From Moraxella sp. (GTDB lineage: Bacteria > Pseudomonadota > Gammaproteobacteria > Pseudomonadales > Moraxellaceae), in assembly GCA_030525825.1 (NCBI GenBank), contig JAUNDZ010000010.1, forward strand, positions 1-57,256: a stretch of 57,256 nt of DNA, read 5' to 3'. Positions within the stretch are counted from its first letter, which is position 1; every line of letters begins with the position of its first letter. Below the pieces are notes generated by a model. That model ran no database searches. It worked only from the letters and a program-made list of their open reading frames with translations, and was not told where the DNA came from. Below are positions 23,323 to 33,982 of this stretch, piece after piece. The translations under genes and the position numbers were made by a program.

Positions 23323-24522
23323 ATGAAAGTTCTACACCTATCATCATCATTAAAGCACGATGAGTCCGAGCGTGGCATCTACGCCATCACGCACGCACTC
23401 ATGCGAGCAGGTCATGAGTCCATCGTCATCGGAGCCGCTCACGAAGACGAAGAACTCATCACTCGCCTTGTGCGTGATGGGACGATTTATCATCGCCTGC
23501 CCATGCCAAAAAAATCATGGTGGGCGTTAAAGCACATCTTTAAACTTAGTAAGCTCATCTGTGAGCATGAGCCGAACATTGTTCATGTGCATTCTCGTAC
23601 GCCTGCATGGGTGCTGCATTGGGCATTAAAACTCATTCCCAAAGACAAACACCCCAAGATTGTCACCACCATGTATGGCTTTTATCCGCTCAATTCGTAC
23701 TCTCGAGCCCTGTTTAATGCCGAGGTCATCATCACCGCATCAAAAAGCGTGGATAAATACCTAAAAGATAAGCTCATCGACAAAGAAGAAGACATTCAAA
23801 AACTCCCTTTTGACATCGTGTGTGTCAAACGGGGCATCGACATACGCAGCTACCCCTATCGGCACACATCATCCGTCTATTGGCTACACAATGTCTTTGC
23901 TCAGTATCCAGAGCTTGAACACAAAAAATGGCTGCTGTTCCCCACACCCATTGGCACGCAGTACGGTCAAGAATGGCTGGTGGATATTTTGGGCAATCTA
24001 CAAGACAAATTCCCAGACATTCACGCCATCGTCGCCGAAGACTTAGAGGCCAGCTTCACCGACCAAGATGTCGCCCATGAAGAGTTTGTACAAAGAATCC
24101 ACGCCCTAGGACTTGATGATAAAGTTACTTTTATCGGCAGACGACCGCCCGACATGAGAGAGTGGTTGTCATCTGCCAATATCGTACTCGCCCTAGCCAG
24201 TCGCCCAGAAAGCATCGGCATCACCGCCTTACAAGCCATTCATCTAGGCACGCCTGTCATCGGTTGGGCAAAAGGGGCATTTGCCGACATCCTGTCCGCC
24301 ACCTACCCACAAGGTCTGGTCAAAGAACAAACCGCCACCGCCCTATGTAAAGCGGTCAAATCCCACCTACAAAACCGCCTGCGTCCTGCCATGACACACG
24401 AATACACCATCGAGCAGATGACGGCTGAGACTTTGGCGGTGTATCAGTCGCTCATGCCTGAATGCAAGCTCGTCAAAAGCGACCGACATGACAACTTGGT
24501 CTGCATTCGTGTTGATGATTAG
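23323..24522 (+). CDS. Glycosyltransferase family 4 protein
   Basis: A 399-residue GT-B protein. The N-terminal domain has NIVHVHSRTPAWVLHWALKL. The C-terminal domain has RRPPDMREWLSSANIVLALA and SRPESIGITALQAIHLGTPV, the GT4 donor-binding Glu motif. It likely adds a sugar to lipooligosaccharide or another surface glycan. The acceptor is unknown; no LOS genes are adjacent. It is 8 bp from bcp, so cotranscribed. Confidence 0.85.
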   Translation: MKVLHLSSSLKHDESERGIYAITHALMRAGHESIVIGAAHEDEELITRLVRDGTIYHRLPMPKKSWWALKHIFKLSKLICEHEPNIVHVHSRTPAWVLHWALKLIPKDKHPKIVTTMYGFYPLNSYSRALFNAEVIITASKSVDKYLKDKLIDKEEDIQKLPFDIVCVKRGIDIRSYPYRHTSSVYWLHNVFAQYPELEHKKWLLFPTPIGTQYGQEWLVDILGNLQDKFPDIHAIVAEDLEASFTDQDVAHEEFVQRIHALGLDDKVTFIGRRPPDMREWLSSANIVLALASRPESIGITALQAIHLGTPVIGWAKGAFADILSATYPQGLVKEQTATALCKAVKSHLQNRLRPAMTHEYTIEQMTAETLAVYQSLMPECKLVKSDRHDNLVCIRVDD

Positions 24523-24886
24523 TCCATTTTGGTCGTGATTTTACTGGCTTGTGCTGCTGTTAATCACTTTTTTATCCAAAAAACTTAGCCAGAAACCCAC
24601 CCAAAAAACAACCCAAAAAAATAACCCAGCTTGGGTAAGCTGGGTGTGTGGGTAAATACCATCCGTAGCAGTTCATCCTTTGGCAATCATTGCCTGTGGC
24701 AAGCCACCTAATCTCCTTATCATCTATCCATGTGTGTATTATAAAGCGATGCACAAGTCCATGCCATCAGTCATTACCGCCACGATATGTAAGCGATTGC
24801 CGACAATTACCACCTTTACCACAGTTTCAACCTTTTATCTTTCCATCCCTTGACTTTATCAATCTTCAAACAACAACCTTACCCAA
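24523..24886. other. Gene-free stretch before the CDI locus
   Basis: This ~360-bp stretch includes a hairpin of arms ACCCAGCTT (24624-24632) and AAGCTGGGT (24637-24645) next to an A-rich run, and at 24847-24860 a 14-bp sequence (CCCTTGACTTTATC) repeated in front of tpsA at 25200-25213. A short minus-strand frame across 24572-24754 is not convincing. Confidence 0.6.
24615..24645 (-). terminator. Hairpin with T run on the minus strand
   Basis: A perfect 9-bp stem with loop GGGT is followed on the minus strand by TTATTTTTTTGGG. No clear minus-strand gene precedes it, so its role is uncertain; it may be a leftover terminator or a rightward attenuating hairpin. Confidence 0.4.
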
Positions 24887-25167
24887 ATGAGTATACAAGA
24901 AATTTCATTACTACACACCCCGTTAAAAGAGTGTATTAATAAAAAACAAGAACAAGAGTTTTGTGGGCATAATCTTAATGCTCTTTGGGATTTGCTTTCT
25001 TGGGGGGGGTGGAAAGACCAGTTTGTATTATTTGGAATAATTCTGAAAATTCAAAAAAACTCATGGGTGCGTCAGTATTCTACCAAATCATTCATGTATT
25101 ACAGAGGGTTGAAGAGCAAGATGAGGGTTTTGGTTGGGCAGATCGTTTTGATTATATACTAAACTAA
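24887..25167 (+). pseudogene. Barstar-like immunity protein, frame-broken at a G8 tract
   Basis: Frame 1 (from ATG 24887) gives MSIQEISLLHTPLKECINKK… HNLNALWDLLSWGG and then loses sense at the G8 tract 25002-25009. Frame 2 continues as ERPVCIIWNNSENSKKLMGA…FYQIIHVLQRVEEQDE… WADRFDYILN. A ninth G (or removal of two) would join them into a ~90-residue barstar-family protein (A-L-W-D-x-L, then a beta strand ending in W-x-N-S). Barstars inhibit barnase-like RNases. Its place before a CDI locus suggests an immunity gene, possibly phase variable, for an RNase toxin not found in the window. Confidence 0.65.
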
Positions 25168-25202
25168 AATAAGCAGATGCAAGGTTTTTAAGTTTGACCC
25201 CC

Positions 25203-25230
25203 TTGACTTTATCCATCCTCAAGCTATAAT
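25203..25230 (+). promoter_or_regulatory. Sigma70 promoter of tpsA
   Basis: TTGACT (25203-25208) and a perfect TATAAT (25225-25230) are 16 bp apart, about 60 bp before the tpsA start. The -35 region matches 24850-24855 in front of the barstar gene, where the -10 is degraded. Confidence 0.8.
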
Positions 25231-25291
25231 CTTAGTCAATTCAGAAACAAAAAAACCAAGAAATTAAGAAACTAAAAAACCAAGGATGGTT

Positions 25292-28200
25292 ATGAATCGA
25301 TTGTGTTATCGGGTGATTTTTAGTCGGGTATTGGGTAGGCTGGTTGTCGTCTCAGAAAAAACCTTGCCTCCTACAAAAAATGGCAGCCGCTCTGGTGTGA
25401 TTGGTATCAATCAGCATCATGATAGGGCAGCTGCTTTATTACAAACTACACTCAACTCGTTAAGTGTTGCCATACTGCTTGGGTTTGGCTGTATTGGTTC
25501 GGCTGCTTATGCCAATATCACTTTAGACACACAAGCCGCCAATGCACAAAAACCTATTGTTGGCATGGTAAATAATGCCAACAATCAGCCCATCCCCGTC
25601 ATTCATATTCAAACACCTCAGCATGGCGTCTCTCACAATAAGTACACGCAGTTTGATGTACACACATCAGGCGTCATCTTAAATAACTCAAGACAAGGTG
25701 CCAACACTCAGCTGGCAGGTCAGCTGTGTCCGCCAACCCCTTTTTACAAAAAGGCGAGGCACACACCATCATCAATGAGGTTCGTAGTAGCAAGCCAAGC
25801 CAGCTAAACGGTGTCATTGAAGTGGCTGGACAAAAAGCCAATCTTATCATCGCTAACCCCTCAGGCATTCAGGCATCAGGGGCAGATTTCATCAATGTTC
25901 ATGAAGCCACTTTATCAACAGGCAGACTCACCCATCATTTAGGCGACATCCGCCATGAGGTAACCCAAGGGGTTATTAGCATTGAGGCATCTAATGACAG
26001 CACCAAAGGTCTGGGCAATACCCATCGGTCTGACTTTGTCAATCTATACAGCCAAGCTGCCAGCATCAATGCTCAAGTACAAGCCAACCATGCCATCACA
26101 GCAGTTGTTGGCAGTAATGTCGTCTATGATGATGGGCGGACATCACCCATAGCCACGCCAAAGACCACAAGCTCTAAACCAAACACCACGCCAACCATCG
26201 CTCTTGATGTTAAGGCGTTGGGCGGTATGTCTGCAGGCAGCATTACTTTAATTGGCACAGATAAAGGCTTGGGCGTGAATCAGGCAGGCAATTTAACAGC
26301 CAAACATGGCATCGCTATTAGTGCTGATGGCAAAATCAAGCACACTGGTCAAAGCATCACTCAGCTTGGCTTAGTACAGCTAAACAGCAAAGCAAGTATC
26401 GAGCTAGGCGATACACCAACAAATCAAGCAGCAAGCATACAAGCAAATCAAGGCATCAAACTTGATGCCAATCAAATCACCAGCCAACACGCCACCATCA
26501 GCACCCAAGGCAATATCTTACTCACCGCCAAGCAAGACCTTGGGGTCAATAGCGGCACCCTGACAGCAGGCGGTAATATCCAAGCGGTGGTTACTGGCGA
26601 CGGAATGGCGGGCAATCATCAGACATCTGCTGCATTTAAAGACAGTCACTTAACCGCCAAAGGCAATATTACCACCGCCAATATTGATGGCAACTTAACG
26701 CATCGTGGCAGCGCCATGAATGCTACAGGCAACATCTCAAGCTTTGCTAAGCACAAACAAACCTTGGACAATACCACGCTTAACAGCGAAAAGAACACTC
26801 AGATACAAGCCAATCATGATCTAACCATCAACAATACCAGCATCAACACCAAACAACACACAGCGATTTACACCAAAGGCAATCAAACAACCAATAACAG
26901 CTTAATAAACACCCAAGGTGTACTAAGTAACATCACCGATGGCAATCACACCATCTTAGGTCAGGTCAAGCACACTGGCGGTGCAGTATTATTACAAAGC
27001 AATGAGCTGCTCGTTCAAGACGATGCCAAATTAACCGCTCGTGCCACAGGCTCTGCTCTACTGGCAGACAACCCAAGCACCAAACACCTAGATGGCGACC
27101 TATCCATTCAAACCAATCAAACACTCACTCTCTCACCACACAATCACGCCATTCATGCTGCAAAAGATTTATCCTTAAGAGCCATCCAAGGAGATCTAAA
27201 CCTACAAGAACAAAGTGGCAACAAGGGCAATGGCTCGCAACAAGAGCTGCACCTAAACGCTCTTGGCGGCGGTATTGAGCTACAAGGTCAAAACATCCAT
27301 TTACAAGGCAGTCAGCTTCATGCAGCTAAGGACATTGGTCTATATGCCACCCAAGGTCATGTTGTCATCAATGGCATCAAAAACACCCTGACCAATCGAC
27401 AAGCAGTCAACGCCCTACAGCACACCAAAAAACAGTTCGATGACACCCAAGCACAGCTTACCGCTCTCAAAAAGCTGCCAGAATACACCGCCTATCAGCA
27501 AGAAAAAGCTCGATTACAGCACCTACTTGCTCAACATCAAAAATATTTAGATTATCTAGAGGATCTGGAAGATTCGAACCCAACCAAACCACCCTCTTTG
27601 CCTAACATTCCTCCAAGAGCAGAGCCTCCACCGCCGCCGCCTATGCCACCATCAGGGCGTCCCTACACCATGCTGATCGGCATAAATACTTATGCTGCAC
27701 CCAGAGCCATGTCATCTACAGTCAGCACCAGATTCAATCACGGCTTTCCTCCAGAGGTGGTGAACTTTAAGGCAGATGAGGCATTTGGTCGGTTAAATCA
27801 AACCTATAAAGACTTAATTGTCAAAGAGACAAGCCTCACCAAGCACCAAGACCGCTTGCAGTCTCGTATGGGCTTTTTAAATCAAGCTGTTACTGGCTAT
27901 GAACATAGCACCTCCTTGCTCAATAGCAATCAAGGAGATATTACTCTTGCTGCTCGTCAAGGCATCTTGTTAAGCGGTGCCAATCTTCAAGCCAAAGCAG
28001 GTAATATCAGCCTATCTGCTTTGGGCGTGATGCCAAATACATACACCCAAAGCACCAAGTCAGAAAACACCCAAACTCTAAACAGCAGCATTCTGCTAGA
28101 TGGGCTGCAGCATTACTATGAAATAGGGCGTGAAAATAGCGATTATCATCGCATTCTTGCCTTTAGCACACCCACCACACTCACCGCAGGCAAAGACATA

Positions 28201-30633
28201 CACCTAAACGCTACCCATCAGCACTCTGATGCTCATCTGATCGTTCAAGGTGGTCAGCTGACAGCCGACAAAGACATACGCCTAAACGCCAATCATCATA
28301 TCCTACTAGATACCGACCTAGACTATGAGTATGGCTATGACCGCAGCACTCGCCGACATGGCAGTTGGTATAAGCGTAAATACACCACCACCATTTCAAC
28401 CAATGAGTGGCAAGATGCCGTACCCACTCTACTGACCGCCAACAATATCCACCTAAAAACACACGGGCTAACCCATAAAAATAACCTCACCTTGTACGGC
28501 ACCCGAATGCACACCACAGGGGGAGACATCTCATTATGGTCATCAGGCAACATCGCCCTATATGCTGTGGATAATCTACATAGTAATGAATACAACAGCC
28601 ACACCAAAAAAAGGCTACTGGGCATTCGTTATAATGACACGCACACCCAAGGCTCAAGACATCTAAAAACCGCCCTACCCGCCACATTGACCGCCAACTA
28701 TATCGGCAGTCACTCACAGGGCGACACCACACTTGAGGGTACGCAGTTTAATTACCTATCAGGAGCAAGCATTACCGCAGGTGGTCGTTTGTCCTTATTG
28801 CCCGCCATCAACATATTGCAAGAACGCCACCAACAAGACAGCAATTCGGTTGTATGGCAAAGTCTATCTGACCAAGGTCAGGTACAAGAAACAGCTGCCC
28901 TACCAAGCTTTACTGGCATCAGCCAGCCCACACTTCATGCCACAGGTGGTATCAGTGTACAAATCCCTCTTAGTGAAAAAGACACTCAAAAACAAGAGCT
29001 AAAAGCACAGATTCTACAGCTTGCCACACAGCCTGAATACAGCTACTTAGCAGAGCTGTCGCATCGGGATGACATTGATTGGCAAAAAATCATTCTTAGC
29101 CAAGAAGAATGGAACTATAAACAACAAGGACTCACCCCTGCAGGGGCAGCCATTGTTACCATTGCCCTTAGCATAGCAACAGGCGATGTCAGCGGCAGCA
29201 TTGCCACTGCTGCTACGACCGCCTTTCAAAGTCAAACCATCGGTGCCATGGCAAGTGCCGCCTTTAGTTCCCTAACCACCAAAGCCACCATCAGTTTGAT
29301 TAACAATCAAGGGGACATTAAAGCAACTTTAAGAGAGCTTGGCTCTAATGAGAGTGTCAAGCAGCTTGCTACAAGTGTTATAACAGCAGGCTTACTTTCT
29401 AAATTTGAGGTTGAAAACTGGGTAAGCAACTTTGATGATACTAAATTAGATCATCGAATTATCAAAAATCTAGTGGATGGAACCGCAAGAGCGTTAGTAG
29501 AAACGGGTATTCAGGGTGGCAGCCTAAAAGATAATCTAGAAAATGCCTTACTAAACGGTCTAACCACCGCAGTGCATGGTGAGCTGGCTGAACATATCAA
29601 GGGACTAGAAGATGGTAACTATCTGCTACACAAAATAGCCCATGCTGCCGCAGGCTGTGCTGCACACGCCATTCAAAAACAATGTGAAGCTGGTGCAATT
29701 GGTGCAGCGGTTGGGGAAGTGGTGGCAAGCTTAATCCCAACAACCAATTACTTCCATCTTGATGACGAACAGCAAAAAATTCAAATATACGGACAGTTAA
29801 TTAGTGCCACCATTTCTTCTTATGCTGGTTACGACCCAACCATTGCATCACAATCTGCTCAAACCGCTATTGAGAATAACAGCTTAAAGCTTTTATCATC
29901 TACGGGCAAGGTTTTGGTTAAAGTATATCAAGGGTATCGTAAATTAGGCAAAAAGGCAACAGCAAATGACATTGTACAACTACTTAAAAAACAAGGAGCT
30001 GATGAATTGGTAGGAATGGCTGTTGACCTGTATACTATTTTTGGCAAAGGTCACTCCTCTACCGATAGATTGATTGCTGCTATTGATCTGGTAATTGGAT
30101 CCGATTTTAACAACAAAGGAAAAGCAGAAGTTGCTAAAAAATCTGCCGAGATAGCACGCATTTTTCAGCAAAAAGGTGGTTATACAATCACAATTCAAAC
30201 CATTAAAAACACCGATTTTTCAAAACTAAATTATAGACAGATCCAAGTTATTTTTGATAATATATCCCCAGCTGAGTTTGCTCAGATATGGTCCAATCCA
30301 CAAGCCAAAGCAAAAATAATTTCTGTACTAAGGAAGCCTAGCGGTTACCATGAATGGATGATGGTTTCCAAAGCTGATAAATTTCAAAAATGGGGCGTAA
30401 AAGTGGATGACATTTGGTCTTATCGCACAAGAATTAAAAATCTAACTTGGACTGTACCCAATGGACTTGCTAATGCAGGACAAAAAGGATGGCATGGCGG
30501 CAAGGGATCCGGTGCTTTTCATCATGAGCTTGGTCAGTTAATTGATAATAGTAAAAACTTACAAGAATTTCGGGCTGGCTTAATCAGATTGGGGCAGCGA
30601 TGGAGCATCCCTAATATTCCGTTACCAAAATAA
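25292..30633 (+). pseudogene. Two-partner secretion exoprotein (TpsA/CdiA-like), one frameshift
   Basis: Restored, this is a ~1780-residue TpsA. Frame 1 starts at ATG 25292 with an extended signal peptide (MNRLCYRVIFSRVLGRLVVV) and signal cleavage near AAYA; the TPS secretion domain follows. At about 25718-25728 the frame changes: frame 1 reads QLAGQ then garbage, and frame 2 resumes VSANPFLQKGEAHTIINEV (from 25726), with NPSGIQASGADF. Then come haemagglutinin-type repeats, a proline-rich strip near residue 770, a DUF637-like pretoxin region and a C-terminal toxin. As written, the frameshift prevents secretion; adding one base or removing two repairs it. The CT follows an AIENN pretoxin variant and ends HHELGQL…RWSIPNIPLPK, an unassigned domain. 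Confidence 0.85.
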
Positions 30634-30653
30634 TCTAAATAGGAGTAAAGACA

Positions 30654-31001
30654 ATGCGTCGTATTTATCTTGGCTATTTTACAGAAACCGATAAAGACAA
30701 ATTGCACGAAGCTTTTGATATTTATGGTGAGTTCATGAAGGTTCTCGCCAAAGGGTATCTAGACCCAGGTGCATTTGAGATGTACACCAAGGAGGATAGC
30801 TCTTGGTTTTTTGATAGTTATGTTGCCCTACAAAACAACCTTCCATTTTATGTTGAGATGGAGAGGCTAGAAAAGCTTAACATCGACCATGTTTTTGGTG
30901 TTTTTTGGGTAAATTATGAAAACGACCTTGCATGCAAACAAGGCAAAATCCTAACCATTGTTGATGATTTCTATATTGAAAAGTTTCCTTGGGAGGATTA
31001 G
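30654..31001 (+). CDS. Candidate immunity protein 1
   Basis: A 115-residue soluble, acidic, aromatic-rich protein starting 20 bp after the tpsA stop with an AGGAG site. No family is recognised. Position directly after the CT is the standard place for a CdiI. It presumably neutralises the tpsA C-terminal toxin, a genetic inference. Confidence 0.6.
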   Translation: MRRIYLGYFTETDKDKLHEAFDIYGEFMKVLAKGYLDPGAFEMYTKEDSSWFFDSYVALQNNLPFYVEMERLEKLNIDHVFGVFWVNYENDLACKQGKILTIVDDFYIEKFPWED

Positions 31002-31022
31002 TGATGTAAACCTGCTTTTGTC

Positions 31023-32294
31023 ATGGCAAGTGCCGGCATGAGTCATAAGATTGATAAAGGACTGGGGTTAAAAGGAATAGACATTACTCAAACAGGCTTT
31101 AATGACAGAGTGATAAAAGCCATTGCTGATAGTACCAGCAAAAGTTTATTAGAATCTGCGGTTTATGGCACAAGCTTTGAGGAGAGTTTAAGAAATAATC
31201 TTAGGGGTCAGCTGGTTGGTGTGATTAGCCAAGAAGCGTTTCGTGGTATTGTTAAAGACTTAGATGGTGAGACATTAGGCGATAATATTGCTCATAAGAT
31301 CGCCGCTGGCATCACAGGCTGTCTGTCCGCCAAAGCCTCTGGTCATGCTTGCGATGCAGGGGTGATTGGTGCTACTATAGGAGAGATGTGGGGAGATTGG
31401 ATTACTGATGATCCCAATGAACTCACACCAGCACAAAAAGAAACCATCATCAATCAAGCCAAACTGATTGCAGGAATTGGTGCTGCCTTTGCTGGTGAAG
31501 ATGTCAATGCGGCTGCTGATATGGCGGCGGAGGCGGTGAGGTGGAATGGGCTAAAAGGTAAGGAAATAAAAGATTTTTACGATCAATATGACAAGTATTG
31601 CTCCGCAGGTCCTTCTACATCCTGTACATCAACAATCAATGAATGGAAGCGAGCTAGCTACAAACATGCCAGTATGACTTCTCAAGAAATTACCGTTTGG
31701 GAAGATGGTATTACAACAATGATTGAGCACTACAAAAAGCAATGCAAAAGTGATTCTTGTCATAAACACTTAAGATCACAAAAATACCGATACATGATTG
31801 AATATGCAGGCAACCCTGCTATCTTTTATCAGCTGGAGAGCACACTTGTTACCTATATCCACGGACCTTTTGCTAATATACAAATGGTGGGAGCTCATCT
31901 TGCAGGTTCTTTAGTGGAGGCTTATAATGTGGTTTCACGAAATTCCATAAAACAGAATCGCCCCACTATCAATATAACAAAGCCTAAAAAACCATTAGAT
32001 GATGCAATACGAACCTCTATTCGTCGATTTGAACTTACTGGACAGAAGCCCAATGCTGTATTATATAGGCAGGATAATGATGGCACTATCACAAGCTACG
32101 CAGTATACGATAGTAAAGGCATGATTCTTAAGCGTGTTGATATGAAAGGTGCAGCTCATGGAGGCGTTCCCACCCCTCATGTGATAGAATATGGTAGAAA
32201 TTACCTACCTAATGGTGAAATCAAGGTGCATCGTCCTAGAGGCAATCCAAGACCTGCTAGACCAGATGAAATTCAATATATTAAGGAGGACTAA
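31023..32294 (+). CDS. Orphan toxin cassette A: pretoxin plus CT toxin
   Basis: A 423-residue frame without signal peptide or ribosome site of note, beginning MASAGMSHKIDKGLG inside a DUF637-like region, so it is a displaced 3' part of a tpsA. The pretoxin region (to ~residue 175) carries the repeated GDWITDDPNELTPAQKETII segment and ends AEAVRWN. A Cys-rich linker follows, then a C-terminal domain with RVDMKGAAHGGVPTPHVIEY and RPARPDEI, which resembles polymorphic toxin type 24 RNase-like domains. It would be used after recombination onto the full tpsA. Immunity gene at 32298. Confidence 0.75.
   Translation: MASAGMSHKIDKGLGLKGIDITQTGFNDRVIKAIADSTSKSLLESAVYGTSFEESLRNNLRGQLVGVISQEAFRGIVKDLDGETLGDNIAHKIAAGITGCLSAKASGHACDAGVIGATIGEMWGDWITDDPNELTPAQKETIINQAKLIAGIGAAFAGEDVNAAADMAAEAVRWNGLKGKEIKDFYDQYDKYCSAGPSTSCTSTINEWKRASYKHASMTSQEITVWEDGITTMIEHYKKQCKSDSCHKHLRSQKYRYMIEYAGNPAIFYQLESTLVTYIHGPFANIQMVGAHLAGSLVEAYNVVSRNSIKQNRPTINITKPKKPLDDAIRTSIRRFELTGQKPNAVLYRQDNDGTITSYAVYDSKGMILKRVDMKGAAHGGVPTPHVIEYGRNYLPNGEIKVHRPRGNPRPARPDEIQYIKED
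31386..31547 (+). repeat. Pretoxin repeat copy A
   Basis: About 162 bp from ATGTGGGGAGATTGG through AGGTGGAAT, encoding the segment MWGDWITDDPNE…AEAVRWN. Near-identical copies are at 32822, 33983 and 36834. These are the likely recombination sites that swap toxin ends. Confidence 0.85.
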
Positions 32295-32297
32295 ATA

Positions 32298-32759
32298 ATG
32301 TTTACCAATAATTGGAAATTTAAAAAATGGCAACAAGAAATGCGAGAGTCTATATATAATTCAGATTCTAGTTTGCGTGCCTACATAAATCTGGAAATAT
32401 ATCCCGAAGATATAGAGATTTTTCTTAATGTATTAACACCAAAAATTTTTGAAATAGGAGATAGGATTTTTTTTGATATAGATGGTGAACGAGAAATAAT
32501 TATTAGAGAGAATTATAGCAAAAACGACCCCCTTGACAGATCTGATTCGGAAAGACAGAAAGACTGGAATTCCACAAATGTTGCAGAAATATTTTTTAAT
32601 AATATGGACAACTCTTCCAATGAAACCATAATGAATATTGCAAACCTAATTAAAAGCAACTGGGAGTACTATCTACTAAATAAATATCCTGATACAAAAT
32701 TTACTGTAGAAATTTATGGGGAATATTTTGAACCTTGGGTGACATTTTATCAGCCGTAA
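32298..32759 (+). CDS. Candidate immunity protein A
   Basis: A 153-residue soluble, very AT-rich gene starting 4 bp after cassette A. The protein is acidic, with an Asp/Glu/Ile-rich centre (YPEDIEIFLNVLTPKIFEIG). No family is recognised. Placement predicts neutralisation of the cassette A toxin. Confidence 0.6.
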   Translation: MFTNNWKFKKWQQEMRESIYNSDSSLRAYINLEIYPEDIEIFLNVLTPKIFEIGDRIFFDIDGEREIIIRENYSKNDPLDRSDSERQKDWNSTNVAEIFFNNMDNSSNETIMNIANLIKSNWEYYLLNKYPDTKFTVEIYGEYFEPWVTFYQP

Positions 32760-32821
32760 AACCAATAATTTGTCAACATTTAATGAGTTAACTTAATAGA
32801 GGATATCAATCTTAGTGAGGC

Positions 32822-32983
32822 ATGTGGGGAGATTGGATTACTGATGATCCCAATGAACTCACACCAGCACAAAAAGAAACCATCATCAATCAAGCCAAAC
32901 TGATTGCAGGAATTGGTGCTGCCTTTGCTGGAGAGGATGTGAATGTTGCTGCTGATATGGCGGCGACTGCAGTAAAGTATAAT
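32822..32983 (+). repeat. Pretoxin repeat copy B
   Basis: Same segment as copy A and nearly identical until the end, where AVKYN replaces AVRWN. Differences cluster in the last ~20 bp, at the VENN-like junction. Confidence 0.85.
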
Positions 32984-33553
32984 AGCTTAAAAGTAATTTC
33001 AAGCATTGGAAGAGCGTTGGTAAAAAGCCTTGATGAGTTAAATGTAATTAGAAAATCAGGCAAGACAATTAATATTTCTGATTTTACAGAATTGCTGAAA
33101 AAACAGGGTAAAGATGAGTTGCTTGGTATAGCAAATAATATTTTTACTATTTTTAATGGCGATGCAAATTATGTGGATAAAATTTTGGCAGCAGTTGATT
33201 TAGCATCTGGGCTAGATTTCAATAAAAGTAAGGGAGAGGCTGCAAATTTATTAAAAGATGCTCAAGCACTTAGAAGACAGTCAGAGATTGCATCCAATGT
33301 TATAAAAGCCAACAAATACAAACCCGCCGATCATATCATCAAGCAAGCATCTCAAAATGCGATTGAAATGGCTAAAGGCGGGAAGATAGACAAGGTGGAC
33401 GAGTTGGTTGCAAAATTTGGTGGGGATCGTAACTCATGGAAAAAAATGAAAGGTAAAGATAGTCAGGGCAGAGAATGGCATTGGTATACACGAGGTGATG
33501 GTTCAAAAATTGGCTGGAAAATCAAAGGTGTTCATTTGCATGATCCTTTTTAA
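32822..33553 (+). CDS. Orphan toxin cassette B
   Basis: A 243-residue frame that begins exactly at the repeat (MWGDWITDDPNE), so it has only the last part of the pretoxin region, ending ATAVKYN. The middle (NSLKVISSIGRALVKSLDEL… LLKKQGKDELLGIANNIFTI) is homologous to the corresponding region of the tpsA CT (SLKLLSSTGKVLVKVYQGY… LLKKQGADELVGMAVDLYTI), a shared delivery/entry module. The C-terminal ~60 residues (KGKDSQGREWHWYTRGDGSK IGWKIKGVHLHDPF) differ and would be the toxin. No enzyme family recognised; His/Trp-rich end suggests a nuclease. Confidence 0.7.
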   Translation: MWGDWITDDPNELTPAQKETIINQAKLIAGIGAAFAGEDVNVAADMAATAVKYNSLKVISSIGRALVKSLDELNVIRKSGKTINISDFTELLKKQGKDELLGIANNIFTIFNGDANYVDKILAAVDLASGLDFNKSKGEAANLLKDAQALRRQSEIASNVIKANKYKPADHIIKQASQNAIEMAKGGKIDKVDELVAKFGGDRNSWKKMKGKDSQGREWHWYTRGDGSKIGWKIKGVHLHDPF

Positions 33554-33571
33554 CCTAGAGGGTAATTTATC

Positions 33572-33967
33572 ATGAAAGTAAAGTTAAAATCACAGCTTTT
33601 ACCACATTGGCACATCCGTCATTTGCAAGCTGATAAAATTCATGAAGTAATTGAGGTTGGATTTAGGTACTATAGACTTATTGGTGGTTGGGATAACAAA
33701 CCTTATCTGTATGACAAAAGAGCGTTTGATATTATAGATCCTAGTATACCGAATGATTGGGTGTATGAAGTATATACAGAAGATATTGGTGAAGCATATC
33801 AAGATCCAGATGTAGAAGAGATGATTTATCAGGATTTTATAGAAGAGTATTACATAATACCTAGATGCTTTACAATATATAGAAATTTTTTTGAAAGATA
33901 CCATGACGACGACCCTGAGTGCATTAAGATTTTTAATGAGTACATAAAAACAAATAACATACTCTAA
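33572..33967 (+). CDS. Candidate immunity protein B
   Basis: A 131-residue soluble protein starting 19 bp after cassette B with an AGGG-like site. It is rich in Tyr and acidic residues. No family is recognised. Expected to protect against cassette B's toxin. Confidence 0.55.
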   Translation: MKVKLKSQLLPHWHIRHLQADKIHEVIEVGFRYYRLIGGWDNKPYLYDKRAFDIIDPSIPNDWVYEVYTEDIGEAYQDPDVEEMIYQDFIEEYYIIPRCFTIYRNFFERYHDDDPECIKIFNEYIKTNNIL

Positions 33968-33982
33968 CCATGTCTATTAAAT

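Noticed and set aside
24572-24754. 60-codon minus-strand frame ending in a hydrophobic tail
   Set aside because: It crosses a hairpin and has no ribosome site or relative; the hydrophobic end comes from poly-A/C-rich DNA.
28211-28732. Overlapping minus-strand frames within tpsA
   Set aside because: They are shadows of the repetitive haemagglutinin region.
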